Below are positions 46,990 to 59,661 of a stretch of 64,000 nt of DNA, piece by piece. Within the stretch, counting starts at the first letter, position 1, and every line of letters begins with the position of its first letter. The position numbers were made by a program, and so were the translations under genes. Below the pieces are notes generated by a model. The model was not told the origin of the DNA, made no database searches, and saw only the letters and a program-made list of their open reading frames with translations. Source of the DNA: Porphyridium purpureum (taxonomy: Eukaryota > Rhodophyta > Bangiophyceae > Porphyridiales > Porphyridiaceae); the NCBI GenBank assembly GCA_008690995.1, contig VRMN01000014.1, forward strand, positions 62,001 through 126,000. The letters are read 5' to 3'.

Positions 46990-48249
46990 TTACGCTTGGC
47001 GGAGGTTTGGTGCACCGACCCATGTAAAGTGCGTTCCAAACAATTTGCACACTGCAAATTTGCCCTTCTTTATAGTAAATGATGAAGTTTTACTATGAAG
47101 ACATGTTTTGGCGGGGGAAACAGGATGCTCAATCAAATAGCACTCTTGACAGAGAGAGACTCTATGGAGCTCTAGGGACTGGAAGTTCTGAGCGTTCGCG
47201 CCCTCCATGTTCACGCAGCGGTGTAGACGTGCATTCCGCCCCGTCAGAAGGCTCCGAACCTCTGCGTTCGTGATCGACGCCCAGACTTCCATGATTCCAG
47301 CCTCCAGCTCCGAGAGAGACTCATACTGCCTGTTTCCGGCGTAAAGTCGGCGCGACAAAATGCTCCACACGTTCTGTACCGTGTTCAGGTCTGGCGAGTA
47401 CGCTGGCCAATCCATTACATGCCATCCTTCGCGCGTGAAGAAGGACTTTGTATTCTGCGTCAAATGAGCAGGGAAATTGTCCTGCACGAATGCCAACCCA
47501 TCCTTCTGGATGGGTTTCACTGATGATGGTCGCCACTCAAGAGGACTCCAGCATGGCCACATAGTTCTCTGAAGTGATCCTTGCTGGGGTCTTCAGGAGC
47601 GCCATCTTCCCAGCGGAAGAAATTGCCATCCAAAACATCACACTTCCGCCGCCCGTGTGACGGCGGACTCGATCCGGTAGCGCTCCTGCCGGGACCCACT
47701 GGCCAGAATACCCATCGAGCCCATCTAAATTAAACTTCTTTTCATCCGTGAAGATGATTTTTCTATGCTCTTCAATTTTATTTTGATTTTGCATGGCAAA
47801 TGCCCCGCGACGCAGCCGTTTCTCTCGGGAAAGAGGCTGCTTCACGGTGGCACGCCGAAAGGACAGATCATCGGCCATATTGTGTCTCACTGTCTCACGG
47901 CTTACCAGCTTCCTTTGGGACCTGCCGGTTTTGACCTGCATTGTGAGAGCCTTTAAAGGGCTCCTAGGAGCCGCTCTAAGTTTATTCAAAACTCGCGTTT
48001 GCGCAGGTTCTGTGAATGTACGGGCATTTTGATTGCCTACGTAGCCTTGGGTCGCGTCGGGGTGGTCCAGAAATCGTTAGATGGCTTTCTGGACCAATTT
48101 GCCCGTGCGGCTATTTCAGACAGTTTGAGCCCCTCCGCGCGCCATCCCCAGATGGCACGCTTCTCTGCCTCGGTCAACGCACCCGCGCACCCCATCTCAC
48201 GCCTGAAATCGCTCTCTTCTTGTCGACTGGTAGCCGCCGGGCACGCCAA
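46990..48249 (-). pseudogene. Tc1/mariner transposase, dead copy
   Basis: Minus-strand pieces in order: a helix-turn-helix start (LTEAEKRAIWGWRAEGLKLS, about 48195-48050); a middle part with SRETVRHNMADDL, the first catalytic Asp in FTDEKKFNLDG and VMFWMAISSAGKMAL (47990-47540); and a C-terminal part with the second Asp in FVQDNFPAH and the third box SPDLNTVQNVW (47560-46990). The frame changes twice, near 48040 and 47540. In the third box the usual catalytic glutamate (SPDLNPIENVW) is a glutamine, which alone would abolish activity. No intact inverted terminal repeats could be recognised by eye. Confidence 0.85.
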
Positions 48250-49869
48250 AACACTTTTGTGCTAATGTTTTTACGCATCCTGTTTCCCCTCCAAAAGATG
48301 TCTTTGTAGCGTGTACTACTGTACACTCGAGCTCCTCAAATTTACACGCACAAACGCAAACTGTGCAAGAAAAGCAAGACATCCTCTCTTTTGTCAGGAC
48401 TCTGCCAAGCTGGCCGTCGCCTCTTGCTACAGGATTTTAAACCCAACGCGGCAGCCGCGTGGATAGCGTGGACACGCGTCCCGACGAAGTGCGTGTGTCC
48501 ACGCTATTTCAAAAAATAGCACTCCATTCCCAGGCAGACTTTGCTGTCCATGTTAAGCACGGGGAGCACGGCTCATTGCGCTGGCATCAGTTCGCGCCAC
48601 TGCCGTGCATTCCTATGCAGACCCTTCTGGTCTCGAGAGCCGAATATACTTGCGCGAGCACAGGCCCTTTCTCATGTATATCTTCACAGTAAAATTTAAG
48701 AGTTCACTATTAAAATGGACAAAACCTGCAGTGTGCTAAGTGTTTGACGCGCTTTAGTCAAATACTTCAACGGTGGACAGAATGTCCACCAAAACGTGAA
48801 TATGTTTTATTCCCTTCCTCTGAAACAACACTCCTTTCACATAAACCAGGAAACAATAGATTGTGTACGTTTCGGTGGATGTATCGTCCACCATTTCGAA
48901 GAACACTGTACCTTACTACGAAGCCAGTATGCTTGAAACGTTGAAACCGTCATGGCATTCGACAACTCCCTTTGGGCAACAAGGCCAGCCAAGTTTGACA
49001 AAGCGGAGCATGAGGTGTGGGTTTGTTAGAATTGTCTTCAGGATGTCTTTTGAAATAGCAGCACCCTGCTTTCGGGAGAGGTCGACTTGAGACATTTCAA
49101 GGAAGACCATGCTTTTGGAATCCAAAAATGCCTTTCCGGTATCCGACAGACCGTGCATGCTTGTGGACTTTGGCGATCTGTGCGTGACGTTACTTTTCCG
49201 TCGACGGTATGATCAAAACCTTTTAGTCATTGTCTGTATTTTGAAGGTAGAAGACCGTTGCCTTCCGGAACGGATTTGCAGACGAAATCATTTCTACCAG
49301 ACGCTGAGCAAAGTACAGTATCCTGTTCACAAACGCTCTCGTCAATGCTTCACGACTGCGACTTTTGCCACATTCGCTCTTGCACCTGTCAAATTCTTTG
49401 AACAAGAGCTACCTATTTGAAAACATCTTTCTTTTCCACCGCAGAGAGAAATCCGGAGGCGAAACGTTTCGAAGCGGAGGAATATTAATCCCCGGATTTC
49501 CTTAATCGCACAAGTCCAGTGCTGCCAACACGCCGAAGGATGGTAACATATAATTCTCAGGGAGTTTAGAAAACACCGAGGCCTCTGGGCACCAATGCCA
49601 TCCTCCTTTGGATGCTTCATCGGCGTGGACTTCTGAGTTCTCAGCTTTTGCGTTTCGTGGTGCAAGAGAATGCCCAATGCTGGCTTCCATTTGACTTGAT
49701 CGACGAGAATAAAGCTTATTGACTGTCTTTCGAAAAAGCATGAGTGGTCACGGGTGGACTTGCGAAAGCCTTAGAGCTGGTAAGCCCTCCCAACCTAATG
49801 GCTTAAGACTCTGGGTCCTTGTGTACCATTTTTATCATCGATGTGGTCACCTCCGGCAAGCCAGACAAC
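48250..49869. other. AT-richer stretch without a supported gene
   Basis: About 1.6 kb. Short minus frames (48916-49158; 49502-49741) have no recognisable domain. It may contain the degraded 3' part of the neighbouring recombinase copy 3. Confidence 0.35.
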
Positions 49870-50900
49870 TTACGCATGCTGCCAACGTACGGCGGTACTT
49901 TCCTTTGGTCTCATACGGGTAATTTCAAAGGGCTGACTGGCACTGGTATCGCACACAAGCAGCGCTGCCAAAGCTCGAACGGACTTGTCTGTGAAAAGTG
50001 GGTTGAAACGCAAAGTGTGCTTTGGAGCGGAGATGCTGTCGAGATATGAAAAGTGAAATATTGGACTAGCAAGCAAAGTTTGATTCATAGCAGTTGTCCT
50101 ACCAGCCATAAACTTTCCTCGCCGCTGGTCAATGTCACCTTTATCGGCTCCATTCTTAAATCCAGGCGACAGGGCTGCGAATCCCAAGTCATTCACCGGC
50201 AAGCCTACCGCCATTCGACCGACATTTTGATCTGTCGCACTCTCACAATGCAGATATATGCCTAGTGCGACGCCCGGTGACCATCCAGCTCTCCTGGACA
50301 CGGCTTGCAGGGAAGGTGCAAGAGTGCTGCCTGGGCAAACAAAAGTTGCGGAACCTTTTCGCCAGAAATGGCTTTCTTTCATCTCGTCGTCAAAGTCCAC
50401 GTCGTCGTCGTCTGCGCTGAGCTTGAGTTCATGCATCGCGCTCTTAAACAGATCTGAAAAGCGTCTTGCTTGCGCCGTCGCTTGTCCGGTGAAGACTGAA
50501 TCTGTCGCCGGAGTTGAAAAAGTCGGAAAACTTATACTCGGCAAAGAAAGCTACGAAGCCAGCCATACATCGTGCAAGAAGAACGAGCAGGCTTCAGGAA
50601 CCGGCGCATGAGATTGTATATGTTTCTATTCTATTCGTCCCTCCTGGTTTTTTTGCTTTTCAATATCCACCATAATGGCGTCATCCACCACTCGCAAGTG
50701 CTTCGTTTGCAGCTCAAAGGTCGTGCAAATTCTGCACATAAGGCTTCACGCGAGCGCCACGTCTGCATAAGCAAAAATGGCAGCAGCGCTTGGTGACCAC
50801 TGCAAGTGTTTGTACAATCAGGCAAAATGTGAAAAAGGCACAGGCTCTCATGTCCAAGAGAACTCAACGCCTGCGTGCTGCCTCTTAGCTTGCACACGTT
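49870..50900 (-). pseudogene. Crypton-like tyrosine recombinase, copy 3 (degenerate)
   Basis: On the minus strand a 224-codon frame (50544-49870) contains the H-x-x-R box ESHFWRKGSATF, AGWSPGVALGIYLHCE (likely nucleophile Tyr) and DQNVGRMAVGLPVNDLGFA, which line up with the same boxes in copies 1 and 2. Further upstream (about 50710-50630, another frame) HLRVVDDAIMVDIEKQKNQE corresponds to the hairpin-Lys region (KNDQEG in copy 1). The copy is incomplete and interrupted. An acidic insert (ADDDDVDFDDE) precedes the HFWRKG box. Confidence 0.55.
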
Positions 50901-51749
50901 TGGCAGCTTTCAAGAACTCAGCCATTTCACCCAACCATCGTCGTCGCTCCGGCAAGGTGCGGCGCAGAATTGCGTACCGACACCTGCTGCGTGATAGGCT
51001 GCCTCAGCCCTCACGCTGCGCCATCCCCCGTCAGCCCAGCCGAGAGAAAACCTACCCCCAATCTCACTGGCCTGGTCGTCCTTCCCTTTTACTCTTTTCC
51101 GGCCGCCGTCTACGGCGGCCTTTTCTACCTATCCTAGCCTACCCCTGCTGTATTTTTATGAACCCTACGTATAACTAAAGGGATCGGTTAGAAAGAGGGT
51201 CTTGTCGGTACAATAGGCATGCAGTGGAGAGCGTGGCTGGGGTCAACGTGTACCCTAGTATCGAACGCGGGTGTCCTGCCCCGGTAGCAGGGCCGCTGCA
51301 TGCGTGTCGGCGACCATCGAAGACGGCGTCCCACAGGTATATAAGCACAGCATGTCACCGTTACCACAGACACAACCACTTAGCTTTAAGGTAGAGAAAT
51401 CTAGAGTGTGGAGACTAAACAGTTGCTTTCGGGTATCTGTTTGGTTCGGTCTTTCGGCAGTGAACTTCGGTTTATTTTTCTTTCACATCACGTAATAAGC
51501 CTATCCACTCAAGGCTTTCTTGCCAGGTGGACCCAATCTTACCATTCCAGCACATATTGAGGGTTTGATTTTAGTTGACAAGGATACAAGCTGTTCGCGC
51601 GGCGGCGAGCGGGGACAAGAAAAAGTAGAATCTTATGTTGAACAAACAGGTCGTTCGACCACATTCGCGAATTTGGGAAGACCTTTGGCTTAGAAGCCGA
51701 GCCAAAGCATTTGCAAGCGGCATTAATTGATGAGTGGTCGCAATGCCTG
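50901..51749. other. Leader or LTR-like stretch before copia element
   Basis: 850 bp with no gene. GTATATAAGC near 51337 is a possible promoter of the copia-type element that follows, so part of this stretch may be its left LTR. I could not find a matching repeat at the right end. Confidence 0.35.
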
Positions 51750-54700
51750 AGACTGGGAGCGGAGCCGGTGGCCGTGGCCGCGGTGGAAGTAGCTCCACTC
51801 CCGTATCAGGAGGGGGAGAGGCTTTGGCAGATGAAGCATTGGGCATGGTGGACAGTGGAGCGCGTGAAACAGCGGAAGTTGTACCTCAGTCTCCAGCGCA
51901 GGCGAACAGCGCTGCGTTCGAGATTGATACATCAACTATGGATCTCTCCAGGTGTACAAATGAACGCTTGAATGCGATTCATGACATCGAAGACTTTGCA
52001 GCCATGTACAGCTCGCTCAGAGGTGTACCTTTAATGGTGCGTATGGTGCGCTTGCTTCCTCTTGAGTGTATTGAGAAAGCGGGTGTCTTTGTGCGTGAGG
52101 AGTTGGCGCGTAGTCTTTGTGATGCGGGCGTTCCTCATTTTAGGGAGAGTGATTCTCGTGCGCCCACATTGGAACGCTTCCTCGCAATGAACAACGCACA
52201 CACTGCGATGGTGGTAAACTCCAGTTCGAGTGGTGGCCGTGAGCATGCGGAGCAACAGGGACCGCATTCGCCAGCCGACCCACGCCTCAGCTTGAGGGCA
52301 TCAGGCGGTGATCAAGGAATGAGGCGTGCTCTCGCACCGTCAAGTAGTCCCACAGCTCCTGCAATCCCTGGAGACCCTGAATTTGTTTTGCAGTTGCTAT
52401 CTCGTCTGTCCAAATTTGTTACTTCTGACAGGACATTCGCAATGGACGAAGTACAAGACAAAAGTTTACATCAGGACTAGAAAATTGAGATTGTGAACTT
52501 GTTTTCACGCGCAAACGTACCTTCACAAATTGCTCCATACATGCTTTCTATGTTTTCAGGAGGCATGCTTCGGGCGTCTCTTTATAAGAGCGCAGACGAT
52601 CCCAAAGCTGATCACGTCATGATCAGTCTAGAATCTGCATTCGCATTCCTAGATGCTCGAGTGTTTTCAGGCGTGTATCATGAGCGCATGGTCCGAACTT
52701 TTGAACGAATCACATTCGCCAAGATGGAGGCGCGGATGCGCAACAGTACACGGCATGGAATACTATACGTACTTTACTTTGAGAAGCTCAAGATGGCCCA
52801 GGGGTGCCTACCTATTAAATTCCAGGATGATAAGTCGCTCTTGCTGCAGCTGAAGCACGCAGTCGAGGATGAGAACTTTGCTGGGAACGCTCTCTTGCAA
52901 GCGTAAGCGTCCGACGACGATCTCTATTCACAGCTACTCGAGAATCTCGATCGCGCTGCGCGCAATCGATCGAACGCGCAACTAGGTTTTCCTGGTAGAT
53001 CTGCACCGCCTGAAAATGATGCACGCGCTTCCAAAGTAATATTCTCTCGCCCCGTGCGAAAGTTGACAGAAGACTTATCAAAGCCTGCACATGGCCAAAC
53101 TTCGGCGCGTAACAATGGGAATCGAGACATCGCTTCTCAGCGAGCTTGTTACAATAGTGGGAGCACAAGCCACATAATTGCGGAATGCAATATGCCGCCG
53201 AAGCCAGGACTAAAAAAATATCCAGCTCGTAACCTCTTTGCGATGATGACAGTGCAGGAAAATGCATTTTCCGCAGACGCAAACGATCCCGACATACCAT
53301 CACGAAGTGTCCGACATGATGGCTTCAATTTTCAGCAAGATCGCGATTTCAGTGACGATGACCCATATGATGAGCAGAACCAGGGAAACGAGCCTGGGTC
53401 TCCCAACATTTAGTTCCCCAGTCTGGACAGACCCGAAACCCACTATGGGCGCAACTGTGGGAATGTGCGCTTCTAGCGCGCTGTGGACAAAAGCTGAATA
53501 GCGCTCACAAAACTGGGGACATTGTAGGATCACTGACACACACAGAAATCTGGGGATTCTGGGTCGACACGGGAGCTACAAATAGTTTCGTGTCGTTGCC
53601 ACAAGGGCATGCATACTGCGTACAAGCCAATCAGAGTTCTCAGCCTCTGCAAACAAAAGCAAAGGAATGTAGCTTCGACGTCGGAACGTACAAAGTGCTT
53701 GGCCAAGGACAAGCGCGATTACCCGTGTCCGATGAATTCTATTTCATTTTTCTTTTGGATGTCTTGGGGACGGCAGACGCAAATGACCCGTCCTGGCCGC
53801 CGGCTGTTCATGGTCTGAAAGACATGGACGGCTTGAAATGCTATTTCAATAACTTTCAAGACCTGGTATTTCCGAAGCTTGGACTCTCGTGTCGCTTGCA
53901 ACGTAAGTTCGGCAAGTTATTTCTCATAGCGTCATTGCCATTTGACCGTGCTTTACTCACGCATCAAGAATTGCAGAAGATCCATCGCAAATTTGCTCAT
54001 GCATCCGCCGCCAAGTTGGAGCACATATTTGATCTTGCAGGGACCCCACTCGCCGAAAACGATACTTCGACGCTCAGAGCTTTAATCAAAAATTGCCACA
54101 TTTGTCAGCGCTTTGCGAAAAAGCCGCGGTCACCTGAATTATCTGCATCCATTGACGTTTCATTCAACCATACAGTCCAGCTTGATCATTTTTACTTGCA
54201 TCAGTCGGCAGTCAATCGTACCATGCCTGTCATGCACGTCATATGCGCAGGAACACGATTTCAGACCGGACAGTGGCTCCCTGACGGGTGTTCGGCACAA
54301 GCGCTGTGGGACATTTTCAATTTGATCTGGGTCACGGCGTACAGCGGGGCTCCCCATATTGTCAAAGTAGATCCGGGTTCAGCGTATGACTGCGCTGACT
54401 TCAAATCGCTGGCAAACGCGAGTGGGATTTACGTAAGCGTACAGCCAATTGAGGCGCATGAGTCAATTGGCAAAATCGAGCGCGCGCACGCCATCATACG
54501 CACGATGTACGACAAATATACTGAGGAGGACCCAAATGCAGACAATGATGAAGCCCTGGCGCATTGCTTTCTCGTCGCGAACTGCACGCCGAGTCATTCT
54601 GTTGCCCCGCCTGCACTCATGGTTTTCGGCCCAATGCCAAGACTCGTCATTGGCGCTGTCGCTGACATTCCATCACAAACCGATCGCATCAGGGCAATGT

Positions 54701-56560
54701 TGATAGCTCGCCGTGTGTTTGAAGAACATGTTGCCCGAAAATATCTGAATCTCGCGCTTTCGAAACATCATGTCACCCGTACTTACCGACGTCGACCGTG
54801 TCCCAGTTTAAGGACATTGTGCTCTTGATGCTCGCGAATCAAGCAAACGCAATCAAAGCTTTACAAACTATGACGGTCCATGTTTGCGTGCATCGATCGA
54901 GGGAAATTCCGTAGGTCTCAGGGTCCCACCTTCAGGCGCAATCAAAATTTTTATCTTTCTCGTGTTAGAAGATATCGCTCGTCTTCCGCTTCCCCGGATC
55001 CTTCAACGCGACACGAATTGCTTACGCAGGCAGTCTCTGCAAGACAATTTCGTCTTGATGAAAGCATTCAGGAACGCTTTCGAGAATCCGATTTGGAAGA
55101 AATTAAGTGGTTGCACGATCATGGTGTCCTTCGTGTAGTTACTCATCCCCATTCCCGCGCAATTCTTGTTCCCGCCAAAATGGTCCGGGTCTTAAATAAT
55201 TTTAACACGCCGGAGGAGCACGCAAAGTCGCGCCTAGTCGCTCTTGGAGATCAAGACAAGGGGAAAAAGGATGTTCTGGTTCAAGCACCAATACTGGCAG
55301 CTTGGAGTCAACGTGTGATACTCTCTCTCGGGGCAAATCGTGGCTGGAATCTCCGCACAGAAGATGCAAAGAAAGCATACGCACAAAGCTCGAGCACATT
55401 ACGTCGTCAGATATGTTTAGTCATATTTGGGAAGCTGGCCCATCTTTTCTGTGACGCTATACGTATGACGCCGCGTGACAGAGTCTACGTCCTTCTCATC
55501 AAGCAACTGTATGGATTGACAGAGTCTGCTATGTAATGGTGGTTCTCACTTCAGGAAGTTCTCAGCTCTCTTTCACTGCGACCTTCATTCCTGGACCCGT
55601 GCCTCTTTAGCTCACAAGCAGGCGTTGTCGGTGTTATATCTGACAACATTTTATATTGTGGAACGGAACAATTCCTACAGGACGTGCATACGCAACTCTC
55701 CAAGTTCATAATGTCTGCTATACAGTCCATTCCGATGCAATTCAATGGAGCTGTTCTCGAAGATGCGCCGCTTCGTATGCATCATAAGCCGTACATCGAT
55801 GCGCTACTGTCGGACGCCGCAATGCCCGATACTGCTGCCCGAGCGCGAGGGAAAGTTAGATGGCTCGCCTCGCTCACCCGTCCCGATCTGCTGTGGTTCC
55901 AATTTACGGATGCATCAGCCTTTTGGAACGGGAGTGGAGTATACTGAAGCGGTACTTACGAGACACACGTGATTGGACTTTGATCTTTCGTCCGTTAAAG
56001 CCGCCACTCAGCATTCATTCGTACTCTGATGCTGCACTTGCCGACGATCATTCGCTCCAAAGCAGACTCGGCTTCGTGATCTTCTTGTGCGATTCGGCTG
56101 GCCAAGCTCACGTCCTACATGCGCGCTTGTATTTATCCGCAAGAGTAGTGCGTTCTGTTTCAGCGGTCGAAATTTATGCCCCCTCAAATTGCTTAGATTT
56201 CACGTTGGCGTTGCAAGCAGTGTTGCATGAATTGTACAAGACCATTATTCCAGTCACATTCTTCACCGATTCGCAGAGCATTTTCGGCACCGCACAGAAG
56301 GTACACGTCATCACAGAGAAACGTCTCATGATTGATGTGCAACAAATACGTGATGCGCTCGCCAATGGTCAGATAGAAGATGTCTCTCACTTGTACGCCG
56401 CGGCAAGCATTGCGGACAGCTTGACTGAGCATGACACGAGGCGCCATCTCTGGCAAACTGTCCTCACGCAAGGTCTCCTATCACACCCGGTCCATCTCTC
56501 AACGCAAGCGCTTCAGTGCGAATCGCCAAGGTAAGATCCCGGAAACCAAGATTCACGTCG
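51750..56560 (+). mobile_element. Copia-type LTR retrotransposon, broken
   Basis: In order on the plus strand: gag-like region with a zinc-knuckle relic (about 51750-53410), protease with WVDTGATNSF (about 53555-53600), integrase (about 53930-54830), reverse transcriptase (about 54880-55540 and on) and copia-type RNase H (about 55860-56530). The order shows the Ty1/copia group, and the sequence differs strongly from the element at the left window edge, so it is another lineage. It is broken in roughly half a dozen places, pointing to an old copy. LTRs were not recognised. Confidence 0.85.
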
Positions 56561-58037
56561 AAAACTGTCTGCCGCGTCGATCTCCGTTAGCTGGTACCCC
56601 TTCTCGAGCACGACAACGCCATCGCATCTCTCATTGCGCGCGCGACACGCGCCCTGTTTTTCGCGTTCATCTCTTGTTCCGCTGTTTCGTGGATCTCATT
56701 CGCGTATATGTGATCCCACTCTGTTTGAACGCGTTTCCGGTGACATTCTTTCGTTGTGTCACATCAATCGAACCCGCCACGCATCACGAAAGCAAGGATG
56801 CCCCCCGCTGTTTTTCGCTCTTCTGGGACTTTTGCGTTGTCCCCTCTGCTGTTTGTCAATGTCTCGGTCGCTGATCTGACGCGCTGTCCGCGCTTCAAAA
56901 GTAAGGGACTGTCAATTATTCATTCAATAATTGACTGGGTACAGTATCCACTGTACCCAGCTGACCCTCGACATAACCTTCTATGGTGATATCGAGGGCC
57001 TCATACAGATAAATAAGGCTCGGAGCGCGCCGATCGACGGCGAGCGGGTAGAATAAAACAAAGAGAGTTTTTAGTTGAGTGATAAAAAGGTTTGAACACC
57101 ACAATCTCGCTAGGGGACATGCAGGCGCTGAGTCTCTCTCGCACGTGACCACCTGAAGCGAAACCAACCCAATGTCGTGGAAACGGAAGGTTCGCGATTT
57201 CGCTTGTGGTTTACAGCGACTGCGTCTGTCCAGTGCAGCGCAGCGAGACAGCGGACATCTCCGGTGAACACGGGCTGCTGGAACTTGCCTTCCGTCCCGG
57301 AGCCGATCGAGCGAGGACACTGTGAAGATTTCGAACAAGGTTCATCTGGAGACGCTGGTCGTCATCCCGCAAATTATTCAGCAGGAGCTTCGCGAAATAA
57401 TGCTAGTTGAGTGCAGTGTAGATTTCAAAGTCAAGCCCGAGGGGTTTCTGCGCCTGAGTGACGTATCGCGGCTTGGACGCAAAGTGCTGTCTATTTGCAA
57501 CAAGCGCGAGCGTAAAGGGCGACATCCGTCGAGTGGTTTACTGCAGAGAATAAACGGAAGAAAAGAATAGAGCAGAAGTAAACAGAGTTAAAGAAGCTGG
57601 CGAGATAAAAGATCATGAACAGTCGATTTCTGTCTCCGCAGCGGTTTACTAGCCTATCTTGTGTTAATTTGGAAGACAATCATTTGGAAGCAAAGAAGGT
57701 TTAGAATTAGTCGAAAAGCTAGAATAGTCTGTTTGCCAGTAAAATTTACCTATCTAGTCGTTGTGCGTATTCGTGAAAAACTACTGTCTTTGCGAATCGT
57801 AGAAGATACTTTACATATTCCAATCTTCTACTTCATAATTAAGACGGTAACATCACTCTTTCGGGTTGCGATGAAGCAAGTCAAGCAAGTGCCAAGCATT
57901 GAAAGTAAAAAGCAGCGAGTGGGCGAGCTTGTGTGAGGCGAAGTGCGCCCTTTATTTTTGTGTTTAAAGCGAATCGTGGTGAGAGTAGGCGAAGTCGTGC
58001 GAGTCGATTGCTGCGGAAGAGCGAACTGGGCGCCGCC
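56561..58037. other. Spacer between copia relic and recombinase copy 2
   Basis: About 1.5 kb with no gene supported. The left part is probably element 3' sequence. A pair of hairpins sits at 56911-56960 (listed separately). 57600-57950 is AT-rich with several short frames. Confidence 0.35.
56911..56960. repeat. Two adjacent perfect inverted repeats (twin hairpins)
   Basis: GTCAATTATT-cattc-AATAATTGAC (56911-56935) is followed at once by CTGGGTACAGT-atcc-ACTGTACCCAG (56935-56960), sharing one base. Stems are 10 and 11 bp and perfect, with loops of 5 and 4 nt. Confidence 0.85.
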
Positions 58038-59661
58038 ATGGACTTGAACGAAAGCGCGGCATTGATCAACGCGCTCTTTGAGCAAGAAGAAACCGTCGAC
58101 ATCGACTGGATGCAGGATGCTCAAGAGTATGCGAGAGCGAAGGGCGGAGAAAGTTCGAGGAGAAATTAGAAGACATACTGGAAGCGCCTCTCTGACTTTT
58201 TAGTCCAGCATTATGCGAATACTGGCGCTATCAGCCTTACTGATGAACGAGGCTCTGCTGAGACGCACTTTGGTATCCAAGCCGGCGCATTGACGAAAGA
58301 AATGGTTACAAGATACCTCGTGACTCTCAAGAAGAGCAAGTCAGGTGCTCATATCGGCCCTGATGGCCTGGCATCCGCAAAGTCGGCTTTGCGAGCACTA
58401 TTCGACGATCAAAAAATCGCAGTGCCTGTCTTCTTCAAGACAGAAATCAGCCAGCTGGCGCGCGGAATGTAAAAAAAAGAGATTGCAGGACAAACGTAAG
58501 GGAAAAGAAAAGGATGACGACGATAAAATGTACCTGGCGTACTCTTTGTATGTTTCCCTTTGCTCTTTCTTAATCTCTAACGCCTCCACCCCCGCGCGGG
58601 CCGCATGTCAGAAGGGCAGAGTATCAGGCTCCACTGATACAACAACTGCTCCGTTTACTCACTTGTTCTCCATTCTCTGTTGGAATCTGATGTGCCGAGG
58701 AGATAATACGCAAGACATTACATTCAGACACCTTCATTGGGCGGGTGATGCTCTTGGTGTCCATTTTACAACGGCCAAAAATGATACGGACGGAGAAGGC
58801 CTCGCACGGGAGACAAAACACGTTTATGCAAACCCGACCGAACCACAAACATGCGCAATCCTTTCGCTGGCGATATACTGCGCGAGCGGGCTGACCGCAA
58901 CCGGAGTCGAACTATTTCCTGGAGGTCATCAAGCCGAGCGCGTCCGTAAATGCATGCAAGATGCACTTTCAAGCCCTTCTTGCTCTATCCTTCTTTCAAC
59001 ATTGGGCAGAAAGCCGAGGGAATTTGGACTTCACTCGCTGCGAAAAGGCGCGGCAATGTACGGGACATGAGGTTCGGTTGGTGGGTCAAGCTTGACATCG
59101 ATCCTGCGCAGATGAGGCTGGTCAGTTGGGGACACGCTCGGGAGATACTTGCGGGCAGACAGCGCTGGTGACCAATTCGTGGGTCGTTGCCTCGCTGGCC
59201 TTCCGATAAACAAGGCTACCTTTGCCCTGCTTCCGCCGCACTTTACGACTGAGTCTTTGTGTCACCAGTTGATTAGCTCGAAGATCAACACTGCCATTCA
59301 CATGGTTTTTCCATTTGTCGACCTAGCTGAGCACATGAACATGCGTGAAGTTCTGCTCATGTGTCTGGCCTCTTTAATATATCATCGCGAGTGGCTACAA
59401 AGTGCGCTACCAGCCAACCATCGTCTAAGGCAAAACTTTGCCATGACTGCACCGGAGCTTGCAGAGCTTGCAGACTACGCAGTCACAACGAGTGAAAGTG
59501 GCATGACGGCGACAGGCATCCCGCCTCAGACTGCGATCCTTAAGCAACTTCAAGAGTTGCGTCCAGAAAACTTGTTGGATGGAGTGAAGTGCATTTTAGA
59601 GGAATGTGCCGTAAGCGGTGACCGCGCGTACATGGAACAGCGGCTCATCGGGATGGAGTAA
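58038..59661 (+). mobile_element. Crypton-like tyrosine recombinase element, copy 2
   Basis: Begins MDLNESAALINALFEQEETV (ATG 58038). It then shows, in several plus-strand frames, a core-binding-like region (LTKEMVTRYLVTLKKSKSG) and the catalytic boxes: the first Arg in LMCRGDNTQDITFRHLHW, hairpin Lys in FTTAKNDTDGEG, and H-x-x-R in GLHSLRKGAAMYG. The conserved tail follows with DQFVGRCLAGLPINKATFAL and MCLASLIYHREWLQSALPAN, parallel to LHCVASLVYHHSFLTAALPT of copy 1. The reading frame is interrupted at least three times, so it is dead unless introns explain some gaps. The C-terminal part (to 59661) is intact in one frame. Ends not found. Confidence 0.65.

Noticed and set aside
57177-57570. 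Short plus frames before recombinase copy 2
   Set aside because: No recognisable domain and overlapping in several frames; treated as spacer.
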